Source of the DNA: SG8-39 sp041558415
Lineage (GTDB): Bacteria; Pseudomonadota; Gammaproteobacteria; Burkholderiales; SG8-39
Direction of reading: 5' to 3'
Assembly (NCBI GenBank): GCA_041558415.1
Contig: JBFFEY010000013.1
Location: forward strand, 1-64,000
DNA: 64,000 bases
The position numbers and the translations under genes are program-made. Below the pieces are notes generated by a model. That model was not told where the DNA came from. It worked only from the letters and a program-made list of their open reading frames with translations, and searched no databases. Positions 40,604 through 49,429 of this stretch are shown here, one piece after another. How positions within the stretch are numbered: position 1 is the first letter of the stretch; every line of letters begins with the position of its first letter.

Positions 40604-42391
40604 TCACTCGGGCAGCCCCGCCTTCACCAGCGCCTGCTGCACCTGCCCGCAATGCTGCCGATCGGCGAAAAACAGCGTGCGACAGAACTCCGCTGCGCGA
40701 AAGTCGGGCTTGAGGCGCAGGACTTCCGCGCGCGACGCCTGCGCGCCCGCTGCGTCATCGAGCTGCGCCTGACAGGCCGCGACGTAGGCGTGATGGCCGT
40801 AGCGCATCGCCGGCAGGCGCCAGAACGCCTGCACGGCCTCGGCGTAACGCCCCGCGCCGAACAGCGCGCGCCCGAGCAGGTGCGCCCAGATGTGCGCCTC
40901 GTGCGGATCGAGCCGCATCGCGCGCTCGATCCAATCGATGCCCTCCTCGGCGCGGCCGAGCCAGGTCAGAATCTCGCCACGCTGCGCGAGCAGGCGCGGA
41001 TCGCTCGGATTGAGGCCCAGCAGCTTGTCGCTCATCAGCAGCGCCTCGTCGAGCCGTCTCTGCATGATGCGGAATTCGCAGATGATGCGCAGGCACTCGA
41101 GATCGTTATCATCGATCGACAGGCCGTGCTCGACGCTGCGCAGCACCTCTTGCTCTGTCTCGGCTGAGTACCGCTTGTAGCCTCGTGCCATCGCCTGCGT
41201 CAGCGTGCATCCGTGCCAGCCGTAGGCGGCCGCGTAGTTCGGATCGATCTGAATCGCCTGCTCGAGCAGCTGCAGGCCGAGCGCGTTGTCCTCGGCGGTG
41301 CCGCTGTGGTGACAGAGCTTGGCGCGCAGCACCCGGTCGTAGACGCTCATGTCGGCCGGCTTCTTGCGCTTGACGAGCTCGAGCTGCGCGTCCTCGACGC
41401 GGCTCGGCAGAGCCGCAACGATGTGCCGTGTCAGCTCGTCCTGCAGCTCGAATATGTCCACCAGCTCCCGGTCGAAGCGCTCGGCCCAGACGTTCTTGCC
41501 GCTTTCTGCTTCGATCAGCTGCACGTTGACGCGCACCCGCGCGCCGCCCCTACGCACGCTGCCTTCGACGACATAGCGCACGCCGAGGTCGCGCGCGACG
41601 TCCTGCACGCGCGCCGCCTTGCCCTTGTAGACGAACACCGAGTTGCGTGCGACGACGGTAATCGCCTGAAAGCGGGCGAGCTCGGTAATGATGTCCTCGG
41701 TGATGCCGTCGGCGAAGTAATCCTGCTCCGGATCGCCGCTCATGTTGGCGAATGGCAGCACCGCGATCGATGGCTTTGCCGCAAGCAGAAGATGGCCAAG
41801 CCCGCCCGCGGCCGACGGCGCCGGGCGGGTGCCGCGCTCGCCGGGCCGCAGCCGGTACGCACGCACCGGCTCGGCGATGTTTTTCACCTGCTGCTCGCCC
41901 TGGTCCTCGAATCCGGCGTCGACCTTGCCGCGCACCGCGCTGCGCACCGACTCGGATACCGCGATGCCCCCGGGCGGCGCCAGGCCTTCCAGGCGCGCGG
42001 CGATGTTCACCCCGTCGCCGTAGACCGTGCCGTCGGCTTTTTCGATGATCTCTCCGAGATGGATCCCGATGCGGAAGCGCATGCGGCGCTCTTCGGGAAC
42101 CTCAGCGCCGCCGGCCTCGAGCGCCTGCTGGATCGCGAGTCCGGCGGCCACCGCGCCGGTTGCCAGCTCGAACACCGCGAGCACCGAGTCCCCGGCCATA
42201 TCGATCACACGGCCCTGCTGCGCCTCGATCTTCGTCCGGAACACCGCGCGTGCGGCGTCGAGCGCCGCCACGGTCGCGCGCTCATCCAGCGACATCAGGC
42301 GCGAATAGCCAGCGACGTCCGCCGCCAGGATCGCCGCCAGCCGCTGCCTCAGTTCAGTCCCGCGCATCCGCCCGAAATTCGTGTCTGCCAT
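40604..42391 (-). CDS. Class III cyclase-like protein with TolB-like and TPR domains (paralogue 3)
   Basis: The protein has 595 residues. The cyclase domain runs from RLAAILAADVAGYSRLM through VIDMAGDSVLAVF to GTVYGDGVNIAARLEGLAPPGG. The TolB-like part is IAVLPFANMSGDPEQDYFADGITEDIITELARF, and the C-terminal TPRs end in FADRQHCGQVQQALVKAGLPE. It keeps both metal aspartates and the Asn/Arg pair but has the same Lys-to-Asp change as its paralogues. ATG 42391 was chosen; ATG at 42367 (MRGTELRQR) is equally possible. It is divergent from an acyl-CoA dehydrogenase gene. Confidence 0.84.
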   Translation of the reverse strand: MADTNFGRMRGTELRQRLAAILAADVAGYSRLMSLDERATVAALDAARAVFRTKIEAQQGRVIDMAGDSVLAVFELATGAVAAGLAIQQALEAGGAEVPEERRMRFRIGIHLGEIIEKADGTVYGDGVNIAARLEGLAPPGGIAVSESVRSAVRGKVDAGFEDQGEQQVKNIAEPVRAYRLRPGERGTRPAPSAAGGLGHLLLAAKPSIAVLPFANMSGDPEQDYFADGITEDIITELARFQAITVVARNSVFVYKGKAARVQDVARDLGVRYVVEGSVRRGGARVRVNVQLIEAESGKNVWAERFDRELVDIFELQDELTRHIVAALPSRVEDAQLELVKRKKPADMSVYDRVLRAKLCHHSGTAEDNALGLQLLEQAIQIDPNYAAAYGWHGCTLTQAMARGYKRYSAETEQEVLRSVEHGLSIDDNDLECLRIICEFRIMQRRLDEALLMSDKLLGLNPSDPRLLAQRGEILTWLGRAEEGIDWIERAMRLDPHEAHIWAHLLGRALFGAGRYAEAVQAFWRLPAMRYGHHAYVAACQAQLDDAAGAQASRAEVLRLKPDFRAAEFCRTLFFADRQHCGQVQQALVKAGLPE

Positions 42392-42538
42392 GCGGAGAGC
42401 CGATAGTAACGCTCCAGGCAATACAATGGCGCCTGGCCGTGGCTTGAGGAGCCTCTGGTGCCGCGCTCGCGCATGCGCGCCAAAAGCCGCATCACCGGCG
42501 CCCGGCTGTGGATCGAAAACCTGTAACACCCTGAGGCG

Positions 42539-43744
42539 ATGCAACGCGAAACCCTCTCCGAGACGATCCCGCTCGACGTCGAAACCGAGACGTATCTCGC
42601 GCGCGCACGCGCGATTGCGCCGCGCATCCTCGACGCGGCACAGGAAATCGAAGGCACGCGCCGCATTCCCGACGAGCTGCTCGGCGCGCTGCACGCGGCG
42701 GGGCTGTATCGCATGTTCATCCCGCGCCGCTACGGCGGCGGCGAAGTCCACCCGCTCACCTTCATGCGCACGGCTCAGGCGATCGCGCGCGCCGATGCCA
42801 GCACGGCCTGGAACATCGGCCAGAACGCGGTGTGCGCCATCGTTGCCGCCTACCTCGAGCCGCAGGTGGCGCAGGAGATCTTTGGCGACCCGCGCGCGGT
42901 GCTCGCCTGGGGACCGGCACAGGGCCCGGTGCGTGCGGTCGCCTGCGAAGGCGGTTATCGTGTCACCGGCCGCTGGGCGTTCGCGAGCGGCATGCGCCAG
43001 GCCACCTGGCTCGGGCCGCAATGCCCGGTGTTCGAGGCCGACGGCAGTCCGCGGCGTACGGGCGAGGAACGCATGCGCAAGCGCGTCTTTCTCATCCCTG
43101 CATCGGTCGCGCGCGTGGAAGACGTCTGGGACGTGATCGGGTTACGCGGCACCGCGAGCGACGCCTTCGCGGTCGAGGACCTGTTCGTGCCCGAGGCCCA
43201 CAGCGTTCACCGCGAGAGCCCGGTGGAGAACCGCGAGCCGGGCTGGCTGTACTGCTTTTCGATCCACAACCTCTTTTCCTGCGGTTTCGCCAGCATCGCG
43301 CTTGGTGTGGCACAGGCAATGCTCGAAGCCCTCATCGACCTGGCGGCGCACAAAGTGCCGCGCGGCATGCGCAGCACGCTGCGCGACAACGCGGTGGTGC
43401 AGGGCGGCGTAGCGCGCGCGCGTGCCAAGCTTGAGTCCTCGGAGGCCTACCTGCTGCACTCCGTGGCGGAGATCTGCGACGCCGTGCAGGCGACGCGCGA
43501 GGTGACGCTGGCACAGCGCATGCGTATCCGCCTCGCCTCGACGCACGCGATCCATGCTGCGCGCGAGGCCGGCGATTTCGTCTACGAGGCGGCGGGCGCG
43601 ACCGCCGTGTTCGCCGCCAATCCTTTCGAACGCCGCTTCCGCGACCTGCACGCCATCGCCCAGCAGCTGCAGGGGCGCGCGGCGCACTTCGAGACCGTGG
43701 GGCAGTACCTGCTCGGCCTCGAGGCCGACACGACGTTTCTCTGA
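42539..43744 (+). CDS. Acyl-CoA dehydrogenase family flavoprotein
   Basis: The protein has 401 residues. The N-terminal helical domain has GLYRMFIPRRYGGGEVHPLTFMRTAQAIARADASTAW, the pattern of the HsaA/indole-acetate monooxygenase-like branch. GGYRVTGRWAFASGMRQATW forms the beta domain and HAIAQQLQGRAAHFETVGQYLLG ends the C-terminal domain. The catalytic base of classical acyl-CoA dehydrogenases is not evident, which favours a flavin monooxygenase or desulfurase-like role. GAGG stands before the ATG. The gene is monocistronic. Confidence 0.82.
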   Translation: MQRETLSETIPLDVETETYLARARAIAPRILDAAQEIEGTRRIPDELLGALHAAGLYRMFIPRRYGGGEVHPLTFMRTAQAIARADASTAWNIGQNAVCAIVAAYLEPQVAQEIFGDPRAVLAWGPAQGPVRAVACEGGYRVTGRWAFASGMRQATWLGPQCPVFEADGSPRRTGEERMRKRVFLIPASVARVEDVWDVIGLRGTASDAFAVEDLFVPEAHSVHRESPVENREPGWLYCFSIHNLFSCGFASIALGVAQAMLEALIDLAAHKVPRGMRSTLRDNAVVQGGVARARAKLESSEAYLLHSVAEICDAVQATREVTLAQRMRIRLASTHAIHAAREAGDFVYEAAGATAVFAANPFERRFRDLHAIAQQLQGRAAHFETVGQYLLGLEADTTFL

Positions 43745-43751
43745 GACCCGC

Positions 43752-44507
43752 TCAGGGCGCGAGCGGCGGGTCGCGGTCGGCGGGCACGCCCGCAAGGAAC
43801 CGGTGATACGCGGCCGCGCGGTTGATGAGCGCTCTGGGATCCTGTTCGAGCGTGCCGCTGCGCACGGCGGACAGCGTGTAGACCGCCCAGATGCCCGGCT
43901 CGACGCGATCGAGAAAATGGATCACACGCATTGCCTCGGGGGCGTACAGCGTGAAGAGCAGGAAGCGGAGCGCCGACGCATTTTCACTCTCGATGACGAG
44001 GCGATTCTTCCCGATGCGTCGGCAGACCAGTCGATACTGGTTCAGGCCGGTCGAGCGCGTATCGCGCTGTGCGGTGTACAGCGTGCGGCCGCTCAGCACT
44101 TCCTCTGCGACGAAATCGCTGCGGCGCCGCTCCGGATCCGGCCCGCTGAGCGCAAACGCCTCGTCCAGCAGCGTGCGCCAGTCCTGGTCGGTCACCGACC
44201 AGTAGCGCAGGCCCTTGGTCTTCGAGATGGCGCCGATGCGCCGCGCCATGTCCTCGACCGACAGCGGCGAACCGAAGCGCCCCGCCAGCGCGACGACCAC
44301 CGCCATGCGCTCGCGCAGCGCGCCAAGGCAGGCAGGCGCACGCGAAAGGTCGGCGTCGCGCCAGGCGGCGACCGCCGGCGCACCGTTCACCGGCCCGTAA
44401 GCCGGATGCACCTCGGCACCTGCCGAGTCGCAGGGCGGCACCGGATTCGCCTGCGCGGCCGCGCACAGCGCGAGCAACAGGACGGCGCCTGCGACGCGAT
44501 TTCGCAT
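43752..44507 (-). CDS. Exported protein resembling DUF6675
   Basis: The protein has 251 residues with a signal peptide (VAGAVLLLALCAAAQA) and start NPVPPCDSAGAEVHPAYG. The mature domain contains AGRFGSPLSVEDMARRIGAISKTKGLRYWSVTDQDWRTLLDEAFALSG and LFTLYAPEAMRVIHFLDRVEPGIWAVYTLSAV. It resembles what I know as DUF6675, of unknown function. It is the last gene of the six-gene ligase/peptidase operon, four bases after the DUF2272 gene, so it probably serves the same periplasmic process. START at ATG 44507 was chosen because it gives a proper signal peptide. Confidence 0.65.
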   Translation of the reverse strand: MRNRVAGAVLLLALCAAAQANPVPPCDSAGAEVHPAYGPVNGAPAVAAWRDADLSRAPACLGALRERMAVVVALAGRFGSPLSVEDMARRIGAISKTKGLRYWSVTDQDWRTLLDEAFALSGPDPERRRSDFVAEEVLSGRTLYTAQRDTRSTGLNQYRLVCRRIGKNRLVIESENASALRFLLFTLYAPEAMRVIHFLDRVEPGIWAVYTLSAVRSGTLEQDPRALINRAAAYHRFLAGVPADRDPPLAP

Positions 44508-44511
44508 GCGC

Positions 44512-45252
44512 TCAGCGTTGCTCGAGCACCACCACCCAGGGCCGCGCCGCAGTCGGCACCGCGCGACCCTCGGCATCCAGGGCAACGCGTGTAAGGGATA
44601 CCGCATCGCTCACATTGCCGCCGATCGCGTCGAGCTCGCCCGCACGCTGCTCGACGACCAGGTCGCAGTGATAGGCACCGCGGCGCAGATCGGCGAATTC
44701 GCGCACCTCCGCGACGAAGGCCTCGCCGCGCGGCGCGCAAATGAGGTCGCCGATCCGAGGCGCGTAGGCGCGCGCGTCGCGCGCGACGAAGCGGCGGCTG
44801 TCGCCATTCAACGCATGCGCGATGTAGTCCCAGTGCAGCACCGTCGGGGGGAAAGCGTCGCGCGACAACCCGGCGCTCGTCGCCAGCCAGCTGATGAAGG
44901 CCGCGGACCAGGGCCGCAGTTCGCCCTGCAGGCCGACGATCGGCTGGCTGCTCACCGCGTACCAGTAGGTCAGCACGCGCGACAGCATCGGCCCCTGCAC
45001 CTCGTGCGTCGCCTCGACGCCGGGTGGAAACTCGAGAAACGATTCGGCGCCGTTGTCGATCACCACCGGACGGCCGAACAGCGTCCATTCCTGGCGCGCG
45101 AGGAACACCATGCGGGCGCGCGCGTCGGGCACGACGAAGTTCGGCAGGATGTCATCCGACGGCGTGAGGCGCGGCACGCGCTCAGGCGGCTTGACCGCGC
45201 AGCCCGCGGCGAACACGAGCGCCAGGAACGGTGCGAGGAGACGCGACCTCAT
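44512..45252 (-). CDS. DUF2272 lipoprotein, CHAP/NlpC-like fold with Ser at nucleophile site
   Basis: The protein has 246 residues with lipobox FAAGC. PWSAAFISWLATSAGL, RAYAPRIGDLICAPR, GAYHCDLVVEQ and IGGNVSDAVSL follow the order of CHAP/NlpC amidase domains (Cys region, GD turn, His, Asn). The usual WC nucleophile is replaced by Ser (PWS), so it is either an altered hydrolase or a binding domain. It is probably anchored facing the periplasm. Its start overlaps the upstream amidohydrolase stop by ATGA. The relation to CHAP is my inference from the motif order. Confidence 0.75.
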   Translation of the reverse strand: MRSRLLAPFLALVFAAGCAVKPPERVPRLTPSDDILPNFVVPDARARMVFLARQEWTLFGRPVVIDNGAESFLEFPPGVEATHEVQGPMLSRVLTYWYAVSSQPIVGLQGELRPWSAAFISWLATSAGLSRDAFPPTVLHWDYIAHALNGDSRRFVARDARAYAPRIGDLICAPRGEAFVAEVREFADLRRGAYHCDLVVEQRAGELDAIGGNVSDAVSLTRVALDAEGRAVPTAARPWVVVLEQR

Positions 45253-45965
45253 CGCGCCGCGAGCACGCGCGCCAGCGCCTCGATCACCTGCGCGCGCCGC
45301 GTGCGCGCCCGCGCGTGCACCATGGTCGCCTGGTTCAGTTCGAGTTCGATGCCGAGGTACACCGTTTCGGGGTGGCGCCGCCGCCACCAGGTCGTGAAGC
45401 CGTCGCTCTTGCCAAGATACGGATAGTTGCGCCGCACGCGCAAGTCGGGGGCGACGATTTTCAGCTCGCGCTGCCAGGCGGCGCACAGCGCGGCCTCTTC
45501 CGCGCGCGCCGGGTCGTACAGCAGCCCGACGTCGGCGGTGCGTGCGACGCCCTCGAGCGACGCCGCGAAGCTGTGGCAGGACAGGTGCAGCGTCGGCCGG
45601 CCGCTGCGGATCGCGCCGCCGACCAGCGCCTCGACGCGCCGACGGTGTGGCAGGTAATGACGCTCGAAGATTTCGCGGCGCTGCAACCGGTCGGCCTCGC
45701 GCGTGACAAACGAGTAGAGCTGCGGATGGCCGTGCGAGCGGTTCAGATCGACCAGCAGGCGCGTCGCCGTTGCCGCCGCGAGCGGCGCGCCGAACGCCGC
45801 CGCGAGGGCGCGCGCCATCGCCAGCGCACCGCGGTCGTAGGCACGGTGGCTGTCGAGCAGCGCGCGATGCGGGACAAACAGCGGCCGGTAGCGCGCCGGC
45901 ACGGCGTTGCTGGCATGCTCGCAGCTCACCACGACCGCGTGGCGGTAGCGCATCGCGTCGCTCAC
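45249..45965 (-). CDS. N-formylglutamate amidohydrolase family protein
   Basis: The protein has 238 residues. Conserved blocks are VVSCEHASNAVP, HRAYDRGALAMA, RLLVDLNRSHGHPQLYS and HLSCHSFAAS, which supply the metal-binding His, Glu and Asp residues of the family. The GTG at 45965 lies five bases after the ligase stop; ATG at 45953 is possible. HutG-type members cut N-formylglutamate, but no histidine-degradation gene is here. Instead it sits among amide-forming ligases, so it may cut or edit an N-acyl or gamma-glutamyl bond. Confidence 0.87.
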   Translation of the reverse strand: MSDAMRYRHAVVVSCEHASNAVPARYRPLFVPHRALLDSHRAYDRGALAMARALAAAFGAPLAAATATRLLVDLNRSHGHPQLYSFVTREADRLQRREIFERHYLPHRRRVEALVGGAIRSGRPTLHLSCHSFAASLEGVARTADVGLLYDPARAEEAALCAAWQRELKIVAPDLRVRRNYPYLGKSDGFTTWWRRRHPETVYLGIELELNQATMVHARARTRRAQVIEALARVLAAR

Positions 45966-45970
45966 GGCCC

Positions 45971-47224
45971 TCAGGCTTCGGCGCTGAACGGCCGACCGGC
46001 CTCCAGGCAGTCACACAGCTCGGCGTATACCGCCTGCAGGCGTTCGCGCGGCAGCTCGCTGCCCGCCGCCTGCAGGATACGGCGCGCGAGCGGTCCTTCG
46101 GAGAGGATCAGCTCGAGGCGCTCGTTCCACAGCGTGCGCTCCTCGTCGCTGCCGACCAGTGACAGCGTCGTCTCGATGAGGTGGCGCCACAGCTCGCCGG
46201 CAGTGGCGCGCCGCGCGCGCAGGCCGAGCCCGGTGAGATACTCGGCGTCGTCGATGATCGCGGCGTCCGCGTCCGCGATGCAGGCGTGCAGAATGTTCAC
46301 CAGGCGTGCGGTCGGAAACGGTGCCAGCGGATCCTCGTTGGCGAGGCGCCCCTCGTAGCAGGCGCGCAGCGCGCCGATCGCGGCGGCGGCCACCGCAAGA
46401 TCCATTGCCGGGCACTCCTGCGTGTCGATGACGCGCAGCTCGAGCGCGCTGCGATCGAAGCGCACGATCGCACCGCGCGCGTTGAGCCACTCGTCCTGCA
46501 TCACGCCGTCGGCATCGAAGGGCGCCATCTCGGCGTACATGGGCGCGAGGATCTCGGCGCGGTAGGCCGCTTCGCTGCGCACCGGCTCGGGCACGATATC
46601 GCCGAGCATCGCGGGCACGCGCGCCGCGTGCGTCAGGTAGCACTGCATGCGGTAGTCGAGCACCGTCTGGCGCGCACCGTCGGCGACCGGCGAACTCGCC
46701 GCGAGCGCCGGCAGGATCGGCAGCACGCGGCGCGCCGCTGCGAGCAGCCGCGCCAGCTCGGCGTCGCCGGCGAACGGCAGGTTGACGTGCATGCTCTGCA
46801 CGTTGGCCCAGCCATGGCGCCGGCAGTCGAACACGCGGTCGTAGGTGGCGTAAATCTCGGCATATTCGTGCGGCCAGAGGCGCGTCTCGCTGCGCGGATT
46901 CATCCAGGGGTGCATGCCGGTCGGCATGAGGCGCGCGCCGAGTGGCGCAAGGCGCGCGTTCATCGCGCGCACCTCGTCCTGAAAGCCCTCGGCGAGCGAC
47001 TCGAGCCCCGCCTCCGGGCGCTCGCTTTTCAGTTCCAGAAGGTGCAGCACCAGCTCGTTCGACCAGCCGAAGCGGCCGTGGTTCAGCGCGTTGACCACCG
47101 CGCCCGAGGCGTCGCGCAACAACTGGTCGGCGATCGGCCGCACCGCGAGCGTCTCGCGGTCCACCAGCACGTACTCCAGCTCGATGCCGGCGCCGGCGAA
47201 GGCATGCAGGGCTTTCGGTGCCAT
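45971..47224 (-). CDS. GCS2-family carboxylate-amine ligase
   Basis: The protein has 417 residues with the glutamate-cysteine ligase type 2 fold. GAGIELEYVLVDRET supplies the first metal glutamates. GMHPWMNPRSETRLWPHEYAEIYATYDRVF and NVQSMHVNLPF line the active site, and FDRSALELRVIDTQECP follows. YbdK-like members join glutamate to amines. Context with a RimK-type ligase one base upstream suggests sequential formation of a small peptide or modified peptide. The start is ATG 47224. Confidence 0.85.
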   Translation of the reverse strand: MAPKALHAFAGAGIELEYVLVDRETLAVRPIADQLLRDASGAVVNALNHGRFGWSNELVLHLLELKSERPEAGLESLAEGFQDEVRAMNARLAPLGARLMPTGMHPWMNPRSETRLWPHEYAEIYATYDRVFDCRRHGWANVQSMHVNLPFAGDAELARLLAAARRVLPILPALAASSPVADGARQTVLDYRMQCYLTHAARVPAMLGDIVPEPVRSEAAYRAEILAPMYAEMAPFDADGVMQDEWLNARGAIVRFDRSALELRVIDTQECPAMDLAVAAAAIGALRACYEGRLANEDPLAPFPTARLVNILHACIADADAAIIDDAEYLTGLGLRARRATAGELWRHLIETTLSLVGSDEERTLWNERLELILSEGPLARRILQAAGSELPRERLQAVYAELCDCLEAGRPFSAEA

Positions 47225-47225
47225 T

Positions 47226-48689
47226 TCAGCGGCTGCGCTTGCGCTCTTCGATGCGCCGCACGATGGTGCCCATGATCTCGCGGTACAAGGCGTCCTTCAG
47301 GACCTCATCCTCCACGCCGGCGTCGACGCTCGGATTGTCGTTCACCTCGACCACGTAATAGCGCTCGCCGACCTGCTTCAGGTCGACGCCGTAGAAGCCG
47401 TCGCCGATCAGGTTGGCGGCCTTGAGGGCGATCTTGAGCAGCTCGGCCGGCGCCTCGCCCACCGACAGCGTCACCGAGCGCCCCTCGACCGGCTTGCCCT
47501 CGCCTTCGCGCCGCACCACCTGCCAATGGCCGCGCGCCATGTAGTACTTGCAGACATAGAGCACGCGGCGATCGAGGATGCCGACACGCCAGTCGAAGTC
47601 GGTCGGCAGCCATTCCTGCGCCACCACTAGCTCCGAGTCGTCCAGCATGGCGTTGACTTCCTGCTTGAGCTGATCCTGCGTCTCGACCTTCTTCACGCCG
47701 AGCGAGAACGCCCCGTCCGGCCGTTTCAGCACGCAGGGCAGCGCGAGCGCCGAGATGATCTGGTCCGTGTTGCCTTTGTGTACCAGCAGCGTCTTCGGCA
47801 CCGGCACGTCATAGCGGTCGAACAGCTCGGCGAGGTAGACCTTGTTGCTGCAGCGCAGGATCGATTCCGGATCATCGATCACGACCAGGCCCTCCGCCGC
47901 CGCTCGGCGCGCGAAGCGGTAGGTGTAGTGATTGACGAAGGTGGTGTCGCGGATGAACAGGGCGTCGAATTCGGCTAGCCGGCCGATGTCGTCCCGTTGG
48001 ATCAGCTCGCAGGCCATGCCCACCGCCTCCGCGGCGCGCTCGAACTTCGCCAGCGCCCTGGCGTTCGACGGCGGCTCGGGGTTTTCCGGATCGTGCAGGA
48101 TGGCGAGATCGAAGCGCGGCTCGGCGCGGCGCCGTGCGCGCCGGTAGCGCCCCCCGAAATAGTCCGTCGCCGCCTGGATGACGAACGGCTTGTGTGCTTC
48201 CGGGATGTCGCTCGCCGCGATCGGGCGGATCGCTTGCACGCGCCACTCTCCGCGCCGGCGCCGGAAGGTCGCGCGCAACAGCGGCGCCGGCACCAGGTGG
48301 AACAGGTGCTGGCACAGCGAGTCGTAGCGCGCCGCGACGTTGCGCCCGAAGTAGATGCTCAGCTCGAACTCGTCGGACTTGATCGGCGCGAGCGAGCGCT
48401 GGATCTGGTCTTCGAGTCCCTCGATCAGCAGCCGCACCAGGTTGCGTGACTGCAGGTCCTCGATCGTGCTGACCCGGGGCAGCGGCTTGTGGCCGCGCGC
48501 CTCGGCCAGCAGCGAGACGTAGTAGCCGAGGCTCTGGTAGCGGTACGAGCGGCACAGGTTGAAGACCTTGCCGCTATGGGCCTCGTTATAGGCCGGGTCG
48601 GTCAGGTAGGCGCGCGCCGACACCAGCGTGACGCCCGCAATCTGCAGCGGCCACTGGCGCGGCTCGTCGACGACGATCAGGATGCTCAT
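47226..48689 (-). CDS. RimK-like ATP-grasp ligase with N-terminal RLAN-type domain
   Basis: The protein has 487 residues. Residues 1-150 form the N-terminal domain found in one group of RimK relatives (KVFNLCRSYRYQSLGYYVSLLAEARGHKPLP). The ATP-grasp domain follows, with IRDTTFVNHYTYRFARRA, PCVLKRPDGAFSLGVKKVE (ATP lysine), EWLPTDFDWRVGILDRRVLYVCKYYMARGHW and the metal-binding EVNDNPS near residue 455. RimK relatives add glutamate or other amino acids to peptides, proteins or cofactors. Overlap with the C39 gene upstream is ATGA and the gap to the GCS2 gene is one base. Confidence 0.87.
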   Translation of the reverse strand: MSILIVVDEPRQWPLQIAGVTLVSARAYLTDPAYNEAHSGKVFNLCRSYRYQSLGYYVSLLAEARGHKPLPRVSTIEDLQSRNLVRLLIEGLEDQIQRSLAPIKSDEFELSIYFGRNVAARYDSLCQHLFHLVPAPLLRATFRRRRGEWRVQAIRPIAASDIPEAHKPFVIQAATDYFGGRYRRARRRAEPRFDLAILHDPENPEPPSNARALAKFERAAEAVGMACELIQRDDIGRLAEFDALFIRDTTFVNHYTYRFARRAAAEGLVVIDDPESILRCSNKVYLAELFDRYDVPVPKTLLVHKGNTDQIISALALPCVLKRPDGAFSLGVKKVETQDQLKQEVNAMLDDSELVVAQEWLPTDFDWRVGILDRRVLYVCKYYMARGHWQVVRREGEGKPVEGRSVTLSVGEAPAELLKIALKAANLIGDGFYGVDLKQVGERYYVVEVNDNPSVDAGVEDEVLKDALYREIMGTIVRRIEERKRSR

Positions 48690-49414
48690 CGCCTGCGGAT
48701 CCGTCCGCTTGGGTTGATGACCAGCAGATTGGCGTCATGCGTCACGATGCCGAGCAGAACCGCGTTCAGCACGCGGTCGATGTTGATCCAGTAGCGCCGG
48801 CTCGATCCGTAGGGGTGCGGTCCGTAGGGATCGACCACCAGCACGCTGCGCGCGCGCCGGTCGTAGCCCGCGAGCACGACGAAATGGCCCGCCGGGCCGC
48901 CGCGGACGTCATCGGGAACGTCATGCGGGCCGTACTCGCGCGCGCTGCGGTAGAGGAAGGTCGAGGAAAGGCCCGTAAGGATCGGCAGCCGGCGGCGCAG
49001 GACGGCGCGCACCAGCGAGCGCGACAGGTCAGCCAGGCGCAGGCGCCCGCCAAGCGCGAGAAACTCGAGGTAACCGTCGGTCGCGTGGACCAGGTGCGGG
49101 TCGCGGTGCTTCTTGTCGCGCTGGCGCCGCAGCCGGTCCGCGATATCGACGCCGGGGCGAAACCAGGTCGGATCGAACACCGTCAGGTTGTAGGTGTAGA
49201 TCGTCGCCTCGAAGCCCTTGCGCAGCGCGTCGCAGGCGAGAAACACCGCGTAGGTGCCGCCGTGCTCGAGGCGTCGCGCGCGCGCGATGATCGTGCGCAG
49301 CGCCTCGCGCCTGCCCCAGTAGCGGTAGATGGCATGCAGGCAGGTCGGGCCGCAGCTCGTCCCGTCCGGCTGGGCGAGCATGGTCACCGGCAGCCGCAAC
49401 GTGACGGGTAGCAT
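48686..49414 (-). CDS. C39-like papain-fold cysteine peptidase
   Basis: The protein has 242 residues and no signal peptide. The triad is complete: Cys21 in DGTSCGPTCLHAIYRYWG, His177 in GGPAGHFVVLAGYD, and Asp195 in VLVVDPYG. The family includes the double-glycine leader peptidases of ABC exporters, but there is no transporter domain here. It is the first gene of the six-gene operon and is followed by the RimK-like ligase with ATGA overlap. No Shine-Dalgarno sequence precedes the ATG; a -10 box nine bases before suggests a leaderless start. It may cleave a peptide substrate or the ligase product. Confidence 0.82.
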   Translation of the reverse strand: MLPVTLRLPVTMLAQPDGTSCGPTCLHAIYRYWGRREALRTIIARARRLEHGGTYAVFLACDALRKGFEATIYTYNLTVFDPTWFRPGVDIADRLRRQRDKKHRDPHLVHATDGYLEFLALGGRLRLADLSRSLVRAVLRRRLPILTGLSSTFLYRSAREYGPHDVPDDVRGGPAGHFVVLAGYDRRARSVLVVDPYGPHPYGSSRRYWINIDRVLNAVLLGIVTHDANLLVINPSGRIRRR

Positions 49415-49423
49415 GGGGCGCGG

Positions 49424-49429
49424 ATTGTA
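49424..49429 (-). promoter_or_regulatory. -10 box of the ligase/peptidase operon
   Basis: TACAAT (minus strand, 49429 to 49424) ends nine bases before the ATG at 49414, so transcription would begin within a few bases of the start codon. The 17 bases upstream that form the spacer are two repeat units, and the -35 position (GCCGCT) does not match the consensus. This suggests a leaderless, activator-dependent promoter. Confidence 0.45.
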
